Positions 29,518 to 38,286 of a DNA stretch of 64,000 bases are shown here, in pieces. The stretch covers positions 35,114-99,113 of IMG/VR virus record IMGVR_UViG_3300025087_000044; one strand, given 5' to 3'. Position numbers and translations under genes: made by a program. The stretch is from a virus. The notes beneath the pieces were generated by a model. It saw only the letters and a list, made by a program, of their open reading frames with translations. It did no database searches and had not been told where the DNA came from. Positions within the stretch are counted from its first letter, which is position 1, and the number at the start of each line of letters is the position of its first letter.

Positions 29518-30985
29518 TTGGGTAAAGGACAACTGGTCAAGCAGGGGAAATAAGTTGGATTTCAATAATAGAAAATATCTTGAGCAGGTTTATAAAGACC
29601 AAAGCCAAGAGATTGTCTATAAGAAATCTGCTCAGGTGGGAATAACTGAAAGGATGGTGTCAGAGGCGGTATGGCTTCCGGACCAGATGCCAAACAATTC
29701 ACTTTATCTATTTCCGACTTCGACTACCATGTCAGACTTGGTTCAGGAGCGTGTGGATATGCCATTGAACAACTCTGATTTCTTGCGAGAGATTTCAGCA
29801 AGAGCCAAGAAGTTAATGGGCAAGCAGGCGGACAACGTGGGATTGAAGCGGATGTCCAAAGGCTATATCTATTTCAGAGGAAGCAATAGTCCTGCAATGA
29901 TTACCTCTGTTTCAGCTGATGCCATATTCGTTGATGAGCTGGACAGGATGACAATGGAGAACGTTCCTTATTTTGATAAACGGTTATTGAATTCCGATTT
30001 AAAATGGAAGCGTTGGGCAAGCACACCAACCGTTCCAGGTTACGGGATAGACAAGAAATGGATGGAAAGCGACCAGCATATTTATCTGGTTAAGTGCAGC
30101 CATTGCAATGAGATTCAAGAACTTACATTCTGGGATAATGTTGACGATGTTAATGAAACGGTTATCTGCAAGCGATGTCATAACATTATCATTCCATGGA
30201 CGTTGAGCGGTGAATGGGTCAAGACCAAGGAGTCAGAGGTTAGAGGATATTACATCAACCAACTTTATTCGCCTAAACTTGATTTGCATGACATGATTAA
30301 GGCTTCAATAAAGACTTCCGATTCAGATGTACAGCAATTTTACAATCAGAACTTAGGTCTTCCGTACGAGCCTAAAGGAGCAAAGTTGAACAATGCTGAT
30401 ATCCAGAGTTGTATCAGAGATTATGTTTATCCAGCCAACGAAGAAACTGAATTTATCGGGATTGATGTAGGTAAGGTGTTTCATGTTGTGGTGTTGGGAG
30501 TTAATCGGTTCTTGGATGCACAGTCGTTTAGGACAAAAGAAGAACTGATAAACTTCCTTTCGGGTAGGAATTTCAAAGGAATGGTAATTGACGCATTGCC
30601 CGAGACCAGAGTTTCACAAGAGGTTGTAAGTTCATTCTCAGGCCGAGCACATTATTGTTTCTATGCTTTTTCAAAACCAAGTACTGATGAATGGTGGAAG
30701 GTTGATGAGGACAAGGTGGGTACGGACAGGACTTTATCATTAGACGTTCTATTCAACCGTATTAAGACGCAAGACTTAGAGATGCCCAAGAACATCTTGG
30801 AGCATACTGAATTCATTGCTCACTTAAAGTCAACGTCAAGGATAGTTGATATGGAAGGTTCAAAACCCGTGGTTGAGTATAAAGAAACAAGTGCCGACCA
30901 TTATCTGCACGCCATGAATTATGCCAATTTGGCAAAAGACATATTCGAAAAGACTAATTCAGAACCTGTAATAATGTTCATATAG
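29462..30985 (+). CDS. terminase large subunit, GpA-like
   Basis: 507 residues from the ATG at 29462; longer starts back to 29348 would overlap the previous gene by 170 bp. DQSQEIVYKKSAQVGITERM is the adenine/Walker-A-like region, SVSADAIFVDELDRM is Walker B with the catalytic Glu, and IGIDVGKVFHVVVLGV begins the RNase H-like nuclease. A zinc knuckle (CSHCNEI...CKRCHN) lies between. These are features of GpA-type terminases, which package DNA into proheads and cut it. The protein is somewhat shorter than lambda gpA. Confidence 0.85.
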   Translation: MEKIKLEGKRSLWKKSYFDWVKDNWSSRGNKLDFNNRKYLEQVYKDQSQEIVYKKSAQVGITERMVSEAVWLPDQMPNNSLYLFPTSTTMSDLVQERVDMPLNNSDFLREISARAKKLMGKQADNVGLKRMSKGYIYFRGSNSPAMITSVSADAIFVDELDRMTMENVPYFDKRLLNSDLKWKRWASTPTVPGYGIDKKWMESDQHIYLVKCSHCNEIQELTFWDNVDDVNETVICKRCHNIIIPWTLSGEWVKTKESEVRGYYINQLYSPKLDLHDMIKASIKTSDSDVQQFYNQNLGLPYEPKGAKLNNADIQSCIRDYVYPANEETEFIGIDVGKVFHVVVLGVNRFLDAQSFRTKEELINFLSGRNFKGMVIDALPETRVSQEVVSSFSGRAHYCFYAFSKPSTDEWWKVDEDKVGTDRTLSLDVLFNRIKTQDLEMPKNILEHTEFIAHLKSTSRIVDMEGSKPVVEYKETSADHYLHAMNYANLAKDIFEKTNSEPVIMFI

Positions 30986-30986
30986 T

Positions 30987-31292
30987 ATGATTAGAGAAAA
31001 AGAGATAGTTTCATCAGTTTCAAAAGCATTGAATGTCCAAGAACGTCTCGTGAAGCGTGTCTTGTCCGAGGTTAAAGAAGAGATAATCAAAGGACTTGAG
31101 AGTGACGAGAAAGTAAGGATTGTAGGACTTGGAACATTCAGAGTTAGTGTAAGCAAGAAGAGGATGGTATTGGACTTGCGGTCAAAGCAACGTATTTCAG
31201 TCAATCCCAAGAATCTTGTTAAGTTTTATCCGTCTATAGTGCTTAAACGAAAATTCGGGCTTTTAAAGCCATTCAAGCGTCCAAACACATAA
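30987..31292 (+). CDS. HU/IHF-like DNA-binding protein
   Basis: 101 residues. VRIVGLGTFRVSVSKKRMVL then SKQRISVNPKNLVKFYPS matches the beta-arm region of HU/IHF proteins (VxLxGFGxFxV...P.T...I.I). The N-terminal half supplies the two helices. It is expected to bend DNA, perhaps in packaging or replication. It follows the large terminase by one base. Confidence 0.8.
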   Translation: MIREKEIVSSVSKALNVQERLVKRVLSEVKEEIIKGLESDEKVRIVGLGTFRVSVSKKRMVLDLRSKQRISVNPKNLVKFYPSIVLKRKFGLLKPFKRPNT

Positions 31293-31317
31293 ACCCTAAC
31301 ATTATCATTCAAGAGGC

Positions 31318-31344
31318 CTTAAAACGCAAAATCAGGCCTCACAG
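31318..31344 (+). repeat. 27-bp dispersed repeat, intergenic copy
   Basis: Identical to 21133-21159. Here GAGGCC 31313-31318 and GGCCTC 31335-31340 make it a hairpin, placed directly before the gene at 31359. Confidence 0.75.
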
Positions 31345-31358
31345 CACCATTTAAACCT

Positions 31359-31508
31359 ATGAAACCAACACCTAAAAAGATTAAACGGTTAAAAGGATTG
31401 AAGAAAGCCAAAAATGTTTGGCATAACAACATTCCAGTTGCAAAGAGTTTCGGGCTTCCTGCTCCTACTGTTTCGAGAAAGATTCAAACTAAAAAGAAGT
31501 CAGTTTAA
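31359..31508 (+). CDS. small basic protein
   Basis: 49 residues, strongly basic (MKPTPKKIKRLKGLKKAKNV...SRKIQTKKKSV) with a central SFGLPAPTVSRK that could be a helix-turn-helix fragment. May bind nucleic acid. No family recognised. Confidence 0.45.
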   Translation: MKPTPKKIKRLKGLKKAKNVWHNNIPVAKSFGLPAPTVSRKIQTKKKSV

Positions 31509-31510
31509 TT

Positions 31511-31641
31511 ATGTCTTTAAGAAAAGTGTTTATTCCGTGGAACAAGGGACTGAAAACTGGTGCTTAAGTTGTCATATAAAAACAAACAAGAATAGAGATT
31601 GTTGGAAGGATTATTTTAACAAAATGTTGTTATGCGTATAG
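31511..31641 (+). pseudogene. remnant of an HNH homing endonuclease
   Basis: An 18-residue frame MSLRKVFIPWNKGLKTGA resembles the NUMOD3-like start of the HNH protein at 53905 (AWNKGKK). In an overlapping frame, ENWCLSCHIKTNKNRDCWKD, then YFNKM matches the end of HNH nucleases (compare LCNVCHSKTNSNREYW at 53500). The HNH core between them is gone, so this looks like an internal deletion. Confidence 0.55.
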
Positions 31642-32249
31642 AAACATCTTGGGACGACGGGACTAAGACTGACATAAGATTGGCAGAACTTCTTTTGAAG
31701 TACGATATTCCTGCCATTTTCTTTATTCCGAGCAATCATGAGTTGACAATTGAGCAGATTAAATGGCTTGATAAGAGCGGATTTGAGATAGGGGGACACA
31801 CAGTACATCACTTTCATGACCTGAAGTTAAGGCCAACTGATGTGATTTTCCATGAGATTTACGATAATAAGTTAGACCTTGAGCAGATTCTTGGGAAAGA
31901 GTTGCGGTGGTTCTGTTATCCCCGAGGAAGACATAGCGACCAGACTGATTTATTGGTTGAGGGTTGTGGATACAAGTATGCAAGGACTACTGTCGTAGGA
32001 GTAACAGATGCAAGGTCTAGCTTTGTTAAGCATACTTCAGTCCATGTGTTTGATGGCAGGGAAGAGTATAAGCCAGAGAGTGATTGGTTGGAATATGCCA
32101 AACGAATATTTCTTGAAGCTAGGAACCGTGGTGCTGGCGTGTTTCATTTGTGGGGTCACTCACGAGAAGTTGAAAAATGGTCGCAATGGTCGCGACTTGA
32201 GGAGTTCTTTATTTGGATGAAAGCAAACTGTTTTAATGATGAGGCATAA
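31632..32249 (+). CDS. polysaccharide deacetylase, NodB-like
   Basis: 205 residues with all NodB-homology motifs: TSWDDGTKTD (DD pair), IGGHTVHH (metal-binding HxxxH), WFCYPRGRH and VFHLWGHS. It removes acetyl groups from N-acetylated sugars using a divalent metal. No signal peptide, so it acts in the cytoplasm on a precursor or is used after lysis. It opens the glycan island. Confidence 0.88.
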   Translation: MRIETSWDDGTKTDIRLAELLLKYDIPAIFFIPSNHELTIEQIKWLDKSGFEIGGHTVHHFHDLKLRPTDVIFHEIYDNKLDLEQILGKELRWFCYPRGRHSDQTDLLVEGCGYKYARTTVVGVTDARSSFVKHTSVHVFDGREEYKPESDWLEYAKRIFLEARNRGAGVFHLWGHSREVEKWSQWSRLEEFFIWMKANCFNDEA

Positions 32250-32284
32250 ACCTTTTCCTGAAATGCTTGTCATTCGGGAGAGAA

Positions 32285-32354
32285 CGAGGGGCTTTGCCTC
32301 TGCGTGCTGGCGTAACTGCCTTTGGGTAATGCCCAACAACAAATACGCCCCTCG
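32285..32354 (+). promoter_or_regulatory. structured RNA element before a glycosyltransferase
   Basis: CGAGGGGC 32285-32292 pairs with GCCCCTCG 32347-32354. Inside, TGGG 32323-32326 pairs with CCCA 32332-32335, and GGC/GCC 3-bp helices are possible. The element ends 28 bp before the ATG at 32383 and may be a leader, a processing site or a stem that separates genes. No known riboswitch is recognised. Confidence 0.5.
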
Positions 32355-32382
32355 TCATTAGAACGGTTAAATAAATTTATTT

Positions 32383-33249
32383 ATGAATATCTATTTACCA
32401 AACACGTCTAAGATGGACCTTGGCGGTGGCTGGACATTTCGACGCGGACTAATCAAAGCCTCTAAAGACGCAGGTTTTAATATCGTAAACACTTGGAAAG
32501 AGTGTGATGTGATTCTTATTACTGGAGCAACCATGACTGACAGGTCTGAGATGCAGGAGGCTAAGAAGAATGGTAAAAAGATTTTCTTTCGGATAGACAA
32601 CATGCCTAAAGATTCCAACAACAGAGGAACAGCATTTTCAAGAATGAGGGATTTCTCTCTGATTGCAGATGGATTTATTTTTCAGAGTGAGTGGGCAAAG
32701 GATTATGTGGGACATTGGATTAACTGGACTGTCAAGGCTCCCAATTTTTATAACAACAAAGTTATCTATAACGGAGTTGATTCCGATTATTTCTTTTGTA
32801 ATGACAATCCTGAAGAACGCAAGGGTAATAAGTATCTGTACGTCAGATATAACCGTGACGAGAACAAACGATTTCCCGAAGCGGCTATGGATTTCTATAA
32901 AGTTGCCAGAAAATATAAAGATGTAGAGTTTGTAATAGTTGGTAAGTTCAGTCAAGAGAACATGGATTACAACTTTGATTTTTTTAATGGAGAGGAGATA
33001 AGTTATATTCCGCCAGTAGAAGACCCAGCAGTAATGGGAACAATCATGCGTCAGTGCAAGTATCTGTATTTCCCCGCCTATGCAGATGCTTCACCAAATT
33101 CTTTGGCGGAGGGAATGGCCTGCGGATTGAAACCATTACTTATCAATCCTGAAGGAGGTTCAGTTGAAGTTGAGAAGTTGTGGAGTAATGGCAACAAATA
33201 CAGTATTCACGATATGGCTAAAGATTATTTTAATTTTATAAATAACTAA
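32383..33249 (+). CDS. glycosyltransferase, GT4-like
   Basis: 288 residues. GGGWTFRRGLIKASKDAGF at the start, KVIYNGVDSDYFF and KYLYFPAYADASPNSLAEGM, ACGLKPLLIN near the end (ExxACG signature) show a GT-B fold with a GT4-type donor-binding loop. It transfers a sugar from a nucleotide donor to an unknown acceptor. Cytoplasmic. Confidence 0.82.
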   Translation: MNIYLPNTSKMDLGGGWTFRRGLIKASKDAGFNIVNTWKECDVILITGATMTDRSEMQEAKKNGKKIFFRIDNMPKDSNNRGTAFSRMRDFSLIADGFIFQSEWAKDYVGHWINWTVKAPNFYNNKVIYNGVDSDYFFCNDNPEERKGNKYLYVRYNRDENKRFPEAAMDFYKVARKYKDVEFVIVGKFSQENMDYNFDFFNGEEISYIPPVEDPAVMGTIMRQCKYLYFPAYADASPNSLAEGMACGLKPLLINPEGGSVEVEKLWSNGNKYSIHDMAKDYFNFINN

Positions 33250-33257
33250 ACAAATCT

Positions 33258-33734
33258 ATGGGAACTGATTTCGTGTTGAAAGAGTATCTGTTGGAGCATT
33301 TTAACAAAGTGTATGGCGAGGTAATTGATGAGATTCTTTTAAGCCTCATTAAGTTTGAGTCAATTAAGGATTATTCTGCATCGGTCAATGCTGAGATTTT
33401 GGCTTATGACGAAGTTGCATTGAGGGCCGACTTGAAAGCGGTATCGGATGAGTTTGATGTAGTCAAGGCTGAGTACGATGAGAAGATTAAGAATGATTCA
33501 TTGACTGAGGAAGAGAAAGTTAAGTACATGGAATTGAATGGGAAAAAAGAGGAATTGAACAACAAGATTGATTCTCTTTTGAGGGCGCGTTCGATTGCAG
33601 ATAAAAACTTGCGGAACATCAGCGAGCAGATGTTTCATTTTAGGAGTGTCATTGGACTATATGACAAGATGTCTTTGTTGTTGGTTGAGGACAATAAAGA
33701 AGAGGCTGCCGAAGAAACTGCTAAAGTTGAATAA
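33258..33734 (+). CDS. hypothetical coiled-coil protein
   Basis: 158 residues, almost wholly helical and charged (LRADLKAVSDEFDVVKAEYD, MELNGKKEELNNKIDSLL), with an acidic tail. It could be a scaffold, structural or assembly protein. It stands within the glycan island 9 bp after a glycosyltransferase. Function unknown. Confidence 0.5.
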   Translation: MGTDFVLKEYLLEHFNKVYGEVIDEILLSLIKFESIKDYSASVNAEILAYDEVALRADLKAVSDEFDVVKAEYDEKIKNDSLTEEEKVKYMELNGKKEELNNKIDSLLRARSIADKNLRNISEQMFHFRSVIGLYDKMSLLLVEDNKEEAAEETAKVE

Positions 33735-33737
33735 AAT

Positions 33738-34592
33738 ATGCTCATGGTTACGGGAAATTTGGGATTTATCGGAATGCACCTCGCTTCTGAATTAAAGAAG
33801 CGAGGCATTCTGTTTGTCGGCTATGATTTAGCTGACGGGAACGATATAAGAGATTCTCAAAATCTTGATGCGTTCTTTGAAAGAAATCAAATCACTCACG
33901 TTATTCACATGGCGGCTCTGGCTGGAGTAAGGAGAGGTGAAGAGTATCCAGATGATTATATCTCCACTAATATCAAAGGAACGCTAAATGTAGTAAGGAT
34001 GTGCGAGAAGTATAAGATTAAACATCTTGTTTCGTTTTCCAGTTCATCTGTTTATGGAAACGGAAATCCGCCCATATCAGAAGACCACCCTAAAAATCCA
34101 GTAAGTATTTATGGAATGACTAAGTTGATGGGTGAGAAGTTAGTTGAAAACGCTAAGATTGCACAAAAGACAATAGTTATTCCATTTACTGTCTATGGAG
34201 AGAACGGCCGTAAAGATGAAGTAATCTATAAATGGTTGGAACAACACAAGAATGGGCTTCCCATTACTATTTATGGAGACGGTGAGTCCATTCGCGGATA
34301 TGTTAATGTCCATGACTTAGTGGAAACTGTAGTTAAGCTTGTTGAGGAATACGAAGGTAAGTGGAGTTGCGAGAGTTTTAATCTTGGCGGAAATGAGCAA
34401 GTGAGATTGGCTGAACTGTTTAGTGTATTCACGGATAACATAAAAGGTTTAAAGTGGGTAATGCTTGACATGCCGGCCAGCGATGTAGTGTGTAATTACG
34501 CAGATACGAGAAAAGCATATAATGTTCTTGGATTCAGGCCTAGATTGATGTTTTACGAGAATGTTAAAAAAATAATCAAAAGAGAATTATGA
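33738..34592 (+). CDS. NAD-dependent sugar-nucleotide epimerase/dehydratase
   Basis: 284 residues. An extended short-chain dehydrogenase: TGNLGFIGMHLA (NAD-binding, TGxxGxxG), HMAALAGVRRG, SFSSSSVYG (catalytic Ser), YGMTKLMGEK (Tyr-x3-Lys), and VNVHDLV. The pattern is closest to UDP-glucose or UDP-glucuronate 4-epimerases. Placed next to the UDP-glucose dehydrogenase, it could turn UDP-glucuronate into UDP-galacturonate. Confidence 0.85.
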   Translation: MLMVTGNLGFIGMHLASELKKRGILFVGYDLADGNDIRDSQNLDAFFERNQITHVIHMAALAGVRRGEEYPDDYISTNIKGTLNVVRMCEKYKIKHLVSFSSSSVYGNGNPPISEDHPKNPVSIYGMTKLMGEKLVENAKIAQKTIVIPFTVYGENGRKDEVIYKWLEQHKNGLPITIYGDGESIRGYVNVHDLVETVVKLVEEYEGKWSCESFNLGGNEQVRLAELFSVFTDNIKGLKWVMLDMPASDVVCNYADTRKAYNVLGFRPRLMFYENVKKIIKREL

Positions 34593-34792
34593 CAAAGTCA
34601 CAAATCAATAAAATAACAAAGGTTTTTAATCCGAGTTATAACGAAGTTACTGAGATGTATGAGTTCTGCTTGAATGTTGAATTCAAACTTACTAATGAAT
34701 TTTTCAAGAAAGCTGACTATGATAAAGTCATTGCACTAATTAAGAAGATAGTTGCTACCGGAATAAAAGAAGAATTTAATAAAATAAAATAA
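34589..34792 (+). CDS. small hypothetical protein
   Basis: 67 residues (MTKSQINKITKVFNPSYNEV...), amphipathic. It begins inside the stop of the epimerase (ATGA) and ends 4 bp before the dehydrogenase, so it belongs to that unit. Function unknown. Confidence 0.5.
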   Translation: MTKSQINKITKVFNPSYNEVTEMYEFCLNVEFKLTNEFFKKADYDKVIALIKKIVATGIKEEFNKIK

Positions 34793-34796
34793 TTTT

Positions 34797-36734
34797 ATGA
34801 AACCAACAATAGGATTCGTAGGGCAAGGGTTCATAGGTTCAGCTTACTCTGATGACTTTGAAAGGAGGGGGTATAAAGTCATCAGATATAGTTTAGATAA
34901 GTTTGTTGAAAACAAGGAAAAGATTGCTGAGTGCGATATTACGTTTATTGCAGTCCCTACGCCCTCAACTCCTGACGGGTTTGATTATTCCATAGTTGAG
35001 AACGTGTTGCAGCTTATCGGTAAAGAAAAGATTGCTGTCATAAAGTCAACTGTTCTGCCGGGAACTACTGAAAAACTGCAAGAAAAGTATCCTGATATTT
35101 ACTTGTTTCATTCGCCAGAGTTTTTGACTGAAAAGACTGCTATTTATGACGCAGCCAATCCTGCAAGAAACATAGTTGGATATACCGAGAAATCATTTTC
35201 CAAATCACAGAATGTAATGAATGTATTGCCTCCTGCTCCATTTGAATCAATCGTTCCTGTTAAAGAGGCTGAACTAGTAAAGTATGCAGGAAACTGCTGG
35301 TTCTATTTTAAGATTGTGTTTATGAATACTGTTTATGATTTGAGCCAAAAGTTAGGTATTGATTACGAGAGCGTTATCAACATGATGGCAGCTGACAAGC
35401 GAATAGGCAGAAGTCATCTTGACGTTGTCCATCAGGGTGGCAGAGGAGCAGGTGGCCGCTGTTTATTGCCGGACACTAAAATAATTACAGAAAAAGGAAT
35501 TAAAAACATTTGTGATATTGAAATTGGCGAGAGAGTGCTGACTCACACTGGAGTATTTAAAAAGGTAATCAATACTTCAAAAAGAGAAATCAATGAATTG
35601 ATAAATGTAATTAAGTGTCAGGGTACTCAGCCGTTTTATGTGACAAATGAGCACCCTGTATTTTCAGCTTTATCGAATAGAAAATATTGTGGTGTTAAAA
35701 AAAGAAAATTAACTAATGGAAACAAAGACAAGATAAAGTTAGATTTTAATTTATCAGAAAGTCTTAGTATTGGAGACTATATTTGTTTCCCAAAGTTTGT
35801 TCAAAAATCAGTTAGTTTTAAGATAGATGGATTAGAATTAAAATCAGAGCAAGATAAACTAGATTTTATGAGATTGGCTGGGTATTATATAGCTGAAGGT
35901 TGCAATGACAGAAAAAGAGTTAGTTTTGGGTTTAATATAAACGAGGTTGAGTATCACAAAGATGTTACTGGCATAATAAAGAGACTATTTGATTATGATG
36001 CGTGCATCAATAAAGATGTTAAACGTCACCAATATAATATAAGAATCAATTCTGTTAAAATGTCTAAAATGTTTCGAGATTTGTTCGATAGACTTTCTCA
36101 AAATATACACATACCAAACGAATGGCTATTGTTTGAAGATAAGTATCTTAAAGAATTGTTGAGAGGCTATTTTAGGGGAGATGGAAGTTTTAGTAAAAAC
36201 GTTTTTACTTCTGCCACTATATCATTTAAGCTTGACGAGCAACTAAGGTTCTTGCTTTATCGTTTTGGGATAGTTTACAATTCTCATCACAAGAATGAAA
36301 AGGTTGACAAGAATGGACTGTGTCATAAAAAATCTTATTATATTTGTGTTAGCAGTATAGATGAAACTCAGAAGATAGCAGATATTACTGGTTATGATTT
36401 TGTAAAAGATGTTAAACTGATTAGGCATACTGCTTTTGTTAAGGATAATTATTTGCTTAGGTCTATCAGAGAGATAGAAAAAATTAAATATACTGGTTTG
36501 GTTTATAATCTTGAAGTAGAAGGTGATAATTCCTACGTTGGACTAGATGGAGTTTGGCACAATTGCTTCGTCAAGGATATGGCAGCGTATGCAGAGATGT
36601 ATGAGGAGTATGTTGGCGAAGACATGATGGGCAATGATTTGCTTATTATAATCCAGCAAAAGAACATAGAATTGTTGCGTTCTTCTGGTAAGGATTTGGA
36701 TTTGGTTAATGGAGTTTACGGAGAAAAAATATGA
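34797..36734 (+). CDS. UDP-glucose/GDP-mannose dehydrogenase with intein
   Basis: 645 residues as translated, 277 after intein removal. N-extein IGFVGQGFIGSAYSDDF is the NAD-binding GxGxxG. IAVPTPSTPDG, TVLPGTTEKL, HSPEFLTE and KYAGNCW are typical of the family. The intein (residues 222-589) sits exactly at the catalytic Cys: GAGGR-[intein]-CFVKD rebuilds the GAGGRCFVKD active site. The product oxidises UDP-glucose to UDP-glucuronate or a related substrate. At 277 residues it lacks the usual third domain, so it is shorter than normal. Confidence 0.9.
   Translation: MKPTIGFVGQGFIGSAYSDDFERRGYKVIRYSLDKFVENKEKIAECDITFIAVPTPSTPDGFDYSIVENVLQLIGKEKIAVIKSTVLPGTTEKLQEKYPDIYLFHSPEFLTEKTAIYDAANPARNIVGYTEKSFSKSQNVMNVLPPAPFESIVPVKEAELVKYAGNCWFYFKIVFMNTVYDLSQKLGIDYESVINMMAADKRIGRSHLDVVHQGGRGAGGRCLLPDTKIITEKGIKNICDIEIGERVLTHTGVFKKVINTSKREINELINVIKCQGTQPFYVTNEHPVFSALSNRKYCGVKKRKLTNGNKDKIKLDFNLSESLSIGDYICFPKFVQKSVSFKIDGLELKSEQDKLDFMRLAGYYIAEGCNDRKRVSFGFNINEVEYHKDVTGIIKRLFDYDACINKDVKRHQYNIRINSVKMSKMFRDLFDRLSQNIHIPNEWLLFEDKYLKELLRGYFRGDGSFSKNVFTSATISFKLDEQLRFLLYRFGIVYNSHHKNEKVDKNGLCHKKSYYICVSSIDETQKIADITGYDFVKDVKLIRHTAFVKDNYLLRSIREIEKIKYTGLVYNLEVEGDNSYVGLDGVWHNCFVKDMAAYAEMYEEYVGEDMMGNDLLIIIQQKNIELLRSSGKDLDLVNGVYGEKI
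35460..36563 (+). mobile_element. intein with LAGLIDADG endonuclease in the sugar dehydrogenase
   Basis: 368 residues starting CLLPDTKIIT and ending GLDGVWHN, followed by +1 Cys, the standard class 1 splicing residues. NEHPVF is block B, LAGYYIAEGC and LRGYFRGDGSF are the two LAGLIDADG motifs. Insertion at the catalytic Cys codon makes splicing essential for activity. Confidence 0.92.
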
Positions 36735-37696
36735 GCAACGAATATAAGCCAAAGATTTCAGCTTTCTGCTTGACAACAAACTCATTGTCAAATGGTTATC
36801 CTGTTATGGAAAGCATAAGAAGTTGGCTCCCAGTATTGGATGAGCTTATTGTTATTGATGGCGGTTCAACCGATGATACAATCAAAGAGATAAACAAGAT
36901 AGGAGACAGTAAGATTAAAATCATCTGCGATTCTGAAACTTTATGGGAAGATGACTGGATTTATTCAAGAATGGGAAAGAACTTCAATCGAGGGTTGCAA
37001 GAATGTACTGGAGATATTGTAATCAAGTTCGATATTGATTATGTGCTTCACGAGAATGGCACACTCCCTAAGTATTTCAGGGGCAGTTGTTATAACTTTG
37101 CCAATAACAGTTCTCAGGTAGCACTTGCAGTTACTAGATTGAATTTTGTTCTTGCTGACAGGTACTTTGTTAAGTCTGAAAGAACGTTGGGGATAGACAG
37201 AAGAAAGTTGGAACACGCCTCTGGAGTGAAGGTTGTGTTCGGAATGGATACGGAAAGATGGGGATTCGGGTATGACTTCATAGTCCCTAAATTTGAAGAG
37301 AATGGGATATGGTTTGGAGATATGATAAGGAATAGTGGAAACCAGTGCGTTCCCAAGGGCGGGGCCGTGTATAATTATGACAATGTATTCTCAACGATTG
37401 AAGAGGTTAAACGTAAAAGATTAAAGCATTACAAGGCTGAGTTAAGACAACGTGATTTAAAGTATAATAATGCAAGCGTGTCTTCAGGCGTACATACTTA
37501 TCAGCAAGTATGCGATAACAATGATTTTGCATGGGAGCATTATGAGAATATGTGTCTAGCTAATTTAAGACGAGGACAGACTAGGATGGCTATAGCTGAA
37601 CACCCTAAAGTTATTCAAGATTCACTCATTAAGCTTTCTCACAAATGCCAAGGTTATGATTTCTTTGGAAGAGCAGAGAAAGCAAGTTATTACTAA
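36731..37696 (+). CDS. glycosyltransferase family 2-like
   Basis: 321 residues. LTTNSLSNGYPVMESIRSW, LDELIVIDGGSTDDTIKEI and VIKFDIDYVL show the GT-A layout: IDGGSTDDT and the metal-binding DxD-like DID. The C-terminal half is a large unassigned acceptor domain. It overlaps the dehydrogenase as ATGA. Confidence 0.8.
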   Translation: MSNEYKPKISAFCLTTNSLSNGYPVMESIRSWLPVLDELIVIDGGSTDDTIKEINKIGDSKIKIICDSETLWEDDWIYSRMGKNFNRGLQECTGDIVIKFDIDYVLHENGTLPKYFRGSCYNFANNSSQVALAVTRLNFVLADRYFVKSERTLGIDRRKLEHASGVKVVFGMDTERWGFGYDFIVPKFEENGIWFGDMIRNSGNQCVPKGGAVYNYDNVFSTIEEVKRKRLKHYKAELRQRDLKYNNASVSSGVHTYQQVCDNNDFAWEHYENMCLANLRRGQTRMAIAEHPKVIQDSLIKLSHKCQGYDFFGRAEKASYY

Positions 37697-37698
37697 AT

Positions 37699-38286
37699 AT
37701 GTCAAGCGTTTCGAGAGTTCAACTTGAATCATGGTTACGTACTATTGACGTAAAGTGCAATAGATTGCTTGATATTGGTGGAAGTCAGAATGAGATTAAG
37801 GGAAGAACTATGAGTTGGGATGTAGGTGATTATGTTATTCATGATTTGCAAATTCCTCACGAGAACAAGATTTCTCCAAGTTTAATGTTTGATTTGAATT
37901 ATGAAATTGAAAATTTAGAGTTGTTAGATTCTTGTGATTTTGATATTGCTTTTATGATAGAGGTATTGGAATATGTATGGAATCCGGTACAGGCATTCAA
38001 GACTATAAACAAGATGATGAGAATGAATGGCCTATTGTATCTATCTTCTCATTTTGTTTATAAGTGTCATCCACCCGAGGGATTAGATTGTTTAAGATAT
38101 ACTCCATTCGGAATAGAGAAGATTCTCTCAGAAACAGGATTTTCCATTATAGATAAGATTGACAGGATATCAGATACCGGCTTGCTTTCAGCTTTTTATC
38201 AAGGTGATAGGATGAGAGGGAAAACTGACGTTGATGACAATGTTACTGGTTCACTTATTAAATGCGTTAAGATAAGAAATTTATGA
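37699..38286 (+). CDS. SAM-dependent methyltransferase
   Basis: 195 residues. LLDIGGSQNEIKG is motif I (binding of the SAM Gly loop), CDFDIAFMIEVLEYVWNP motif II-III. The second half (LLYLSSHFVYKCHPPEGLDC) is typical of class I enzymes acting on small molecules or sugars. It overlaps the next methyltransferase by 4 bp. Confidence 0.75.
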   Translation: MSSVSRVQLESWLRTIDVKCNRLLDIGGSQNEIKGRTMSWDVGDYVIHDLQIPHENKISPSLMFDLNYEIENLELLDSCDFDIAFMIEVLEYVWNPVQAFKTINKMMRMNGLLYLSSHFVYKCHPPEGLDCLRYTPFGIEKILSETGFSIIDKIDRISDTGLLSAFYQGDRMRGKTDVDDNVTGSLIKCVKIRNL

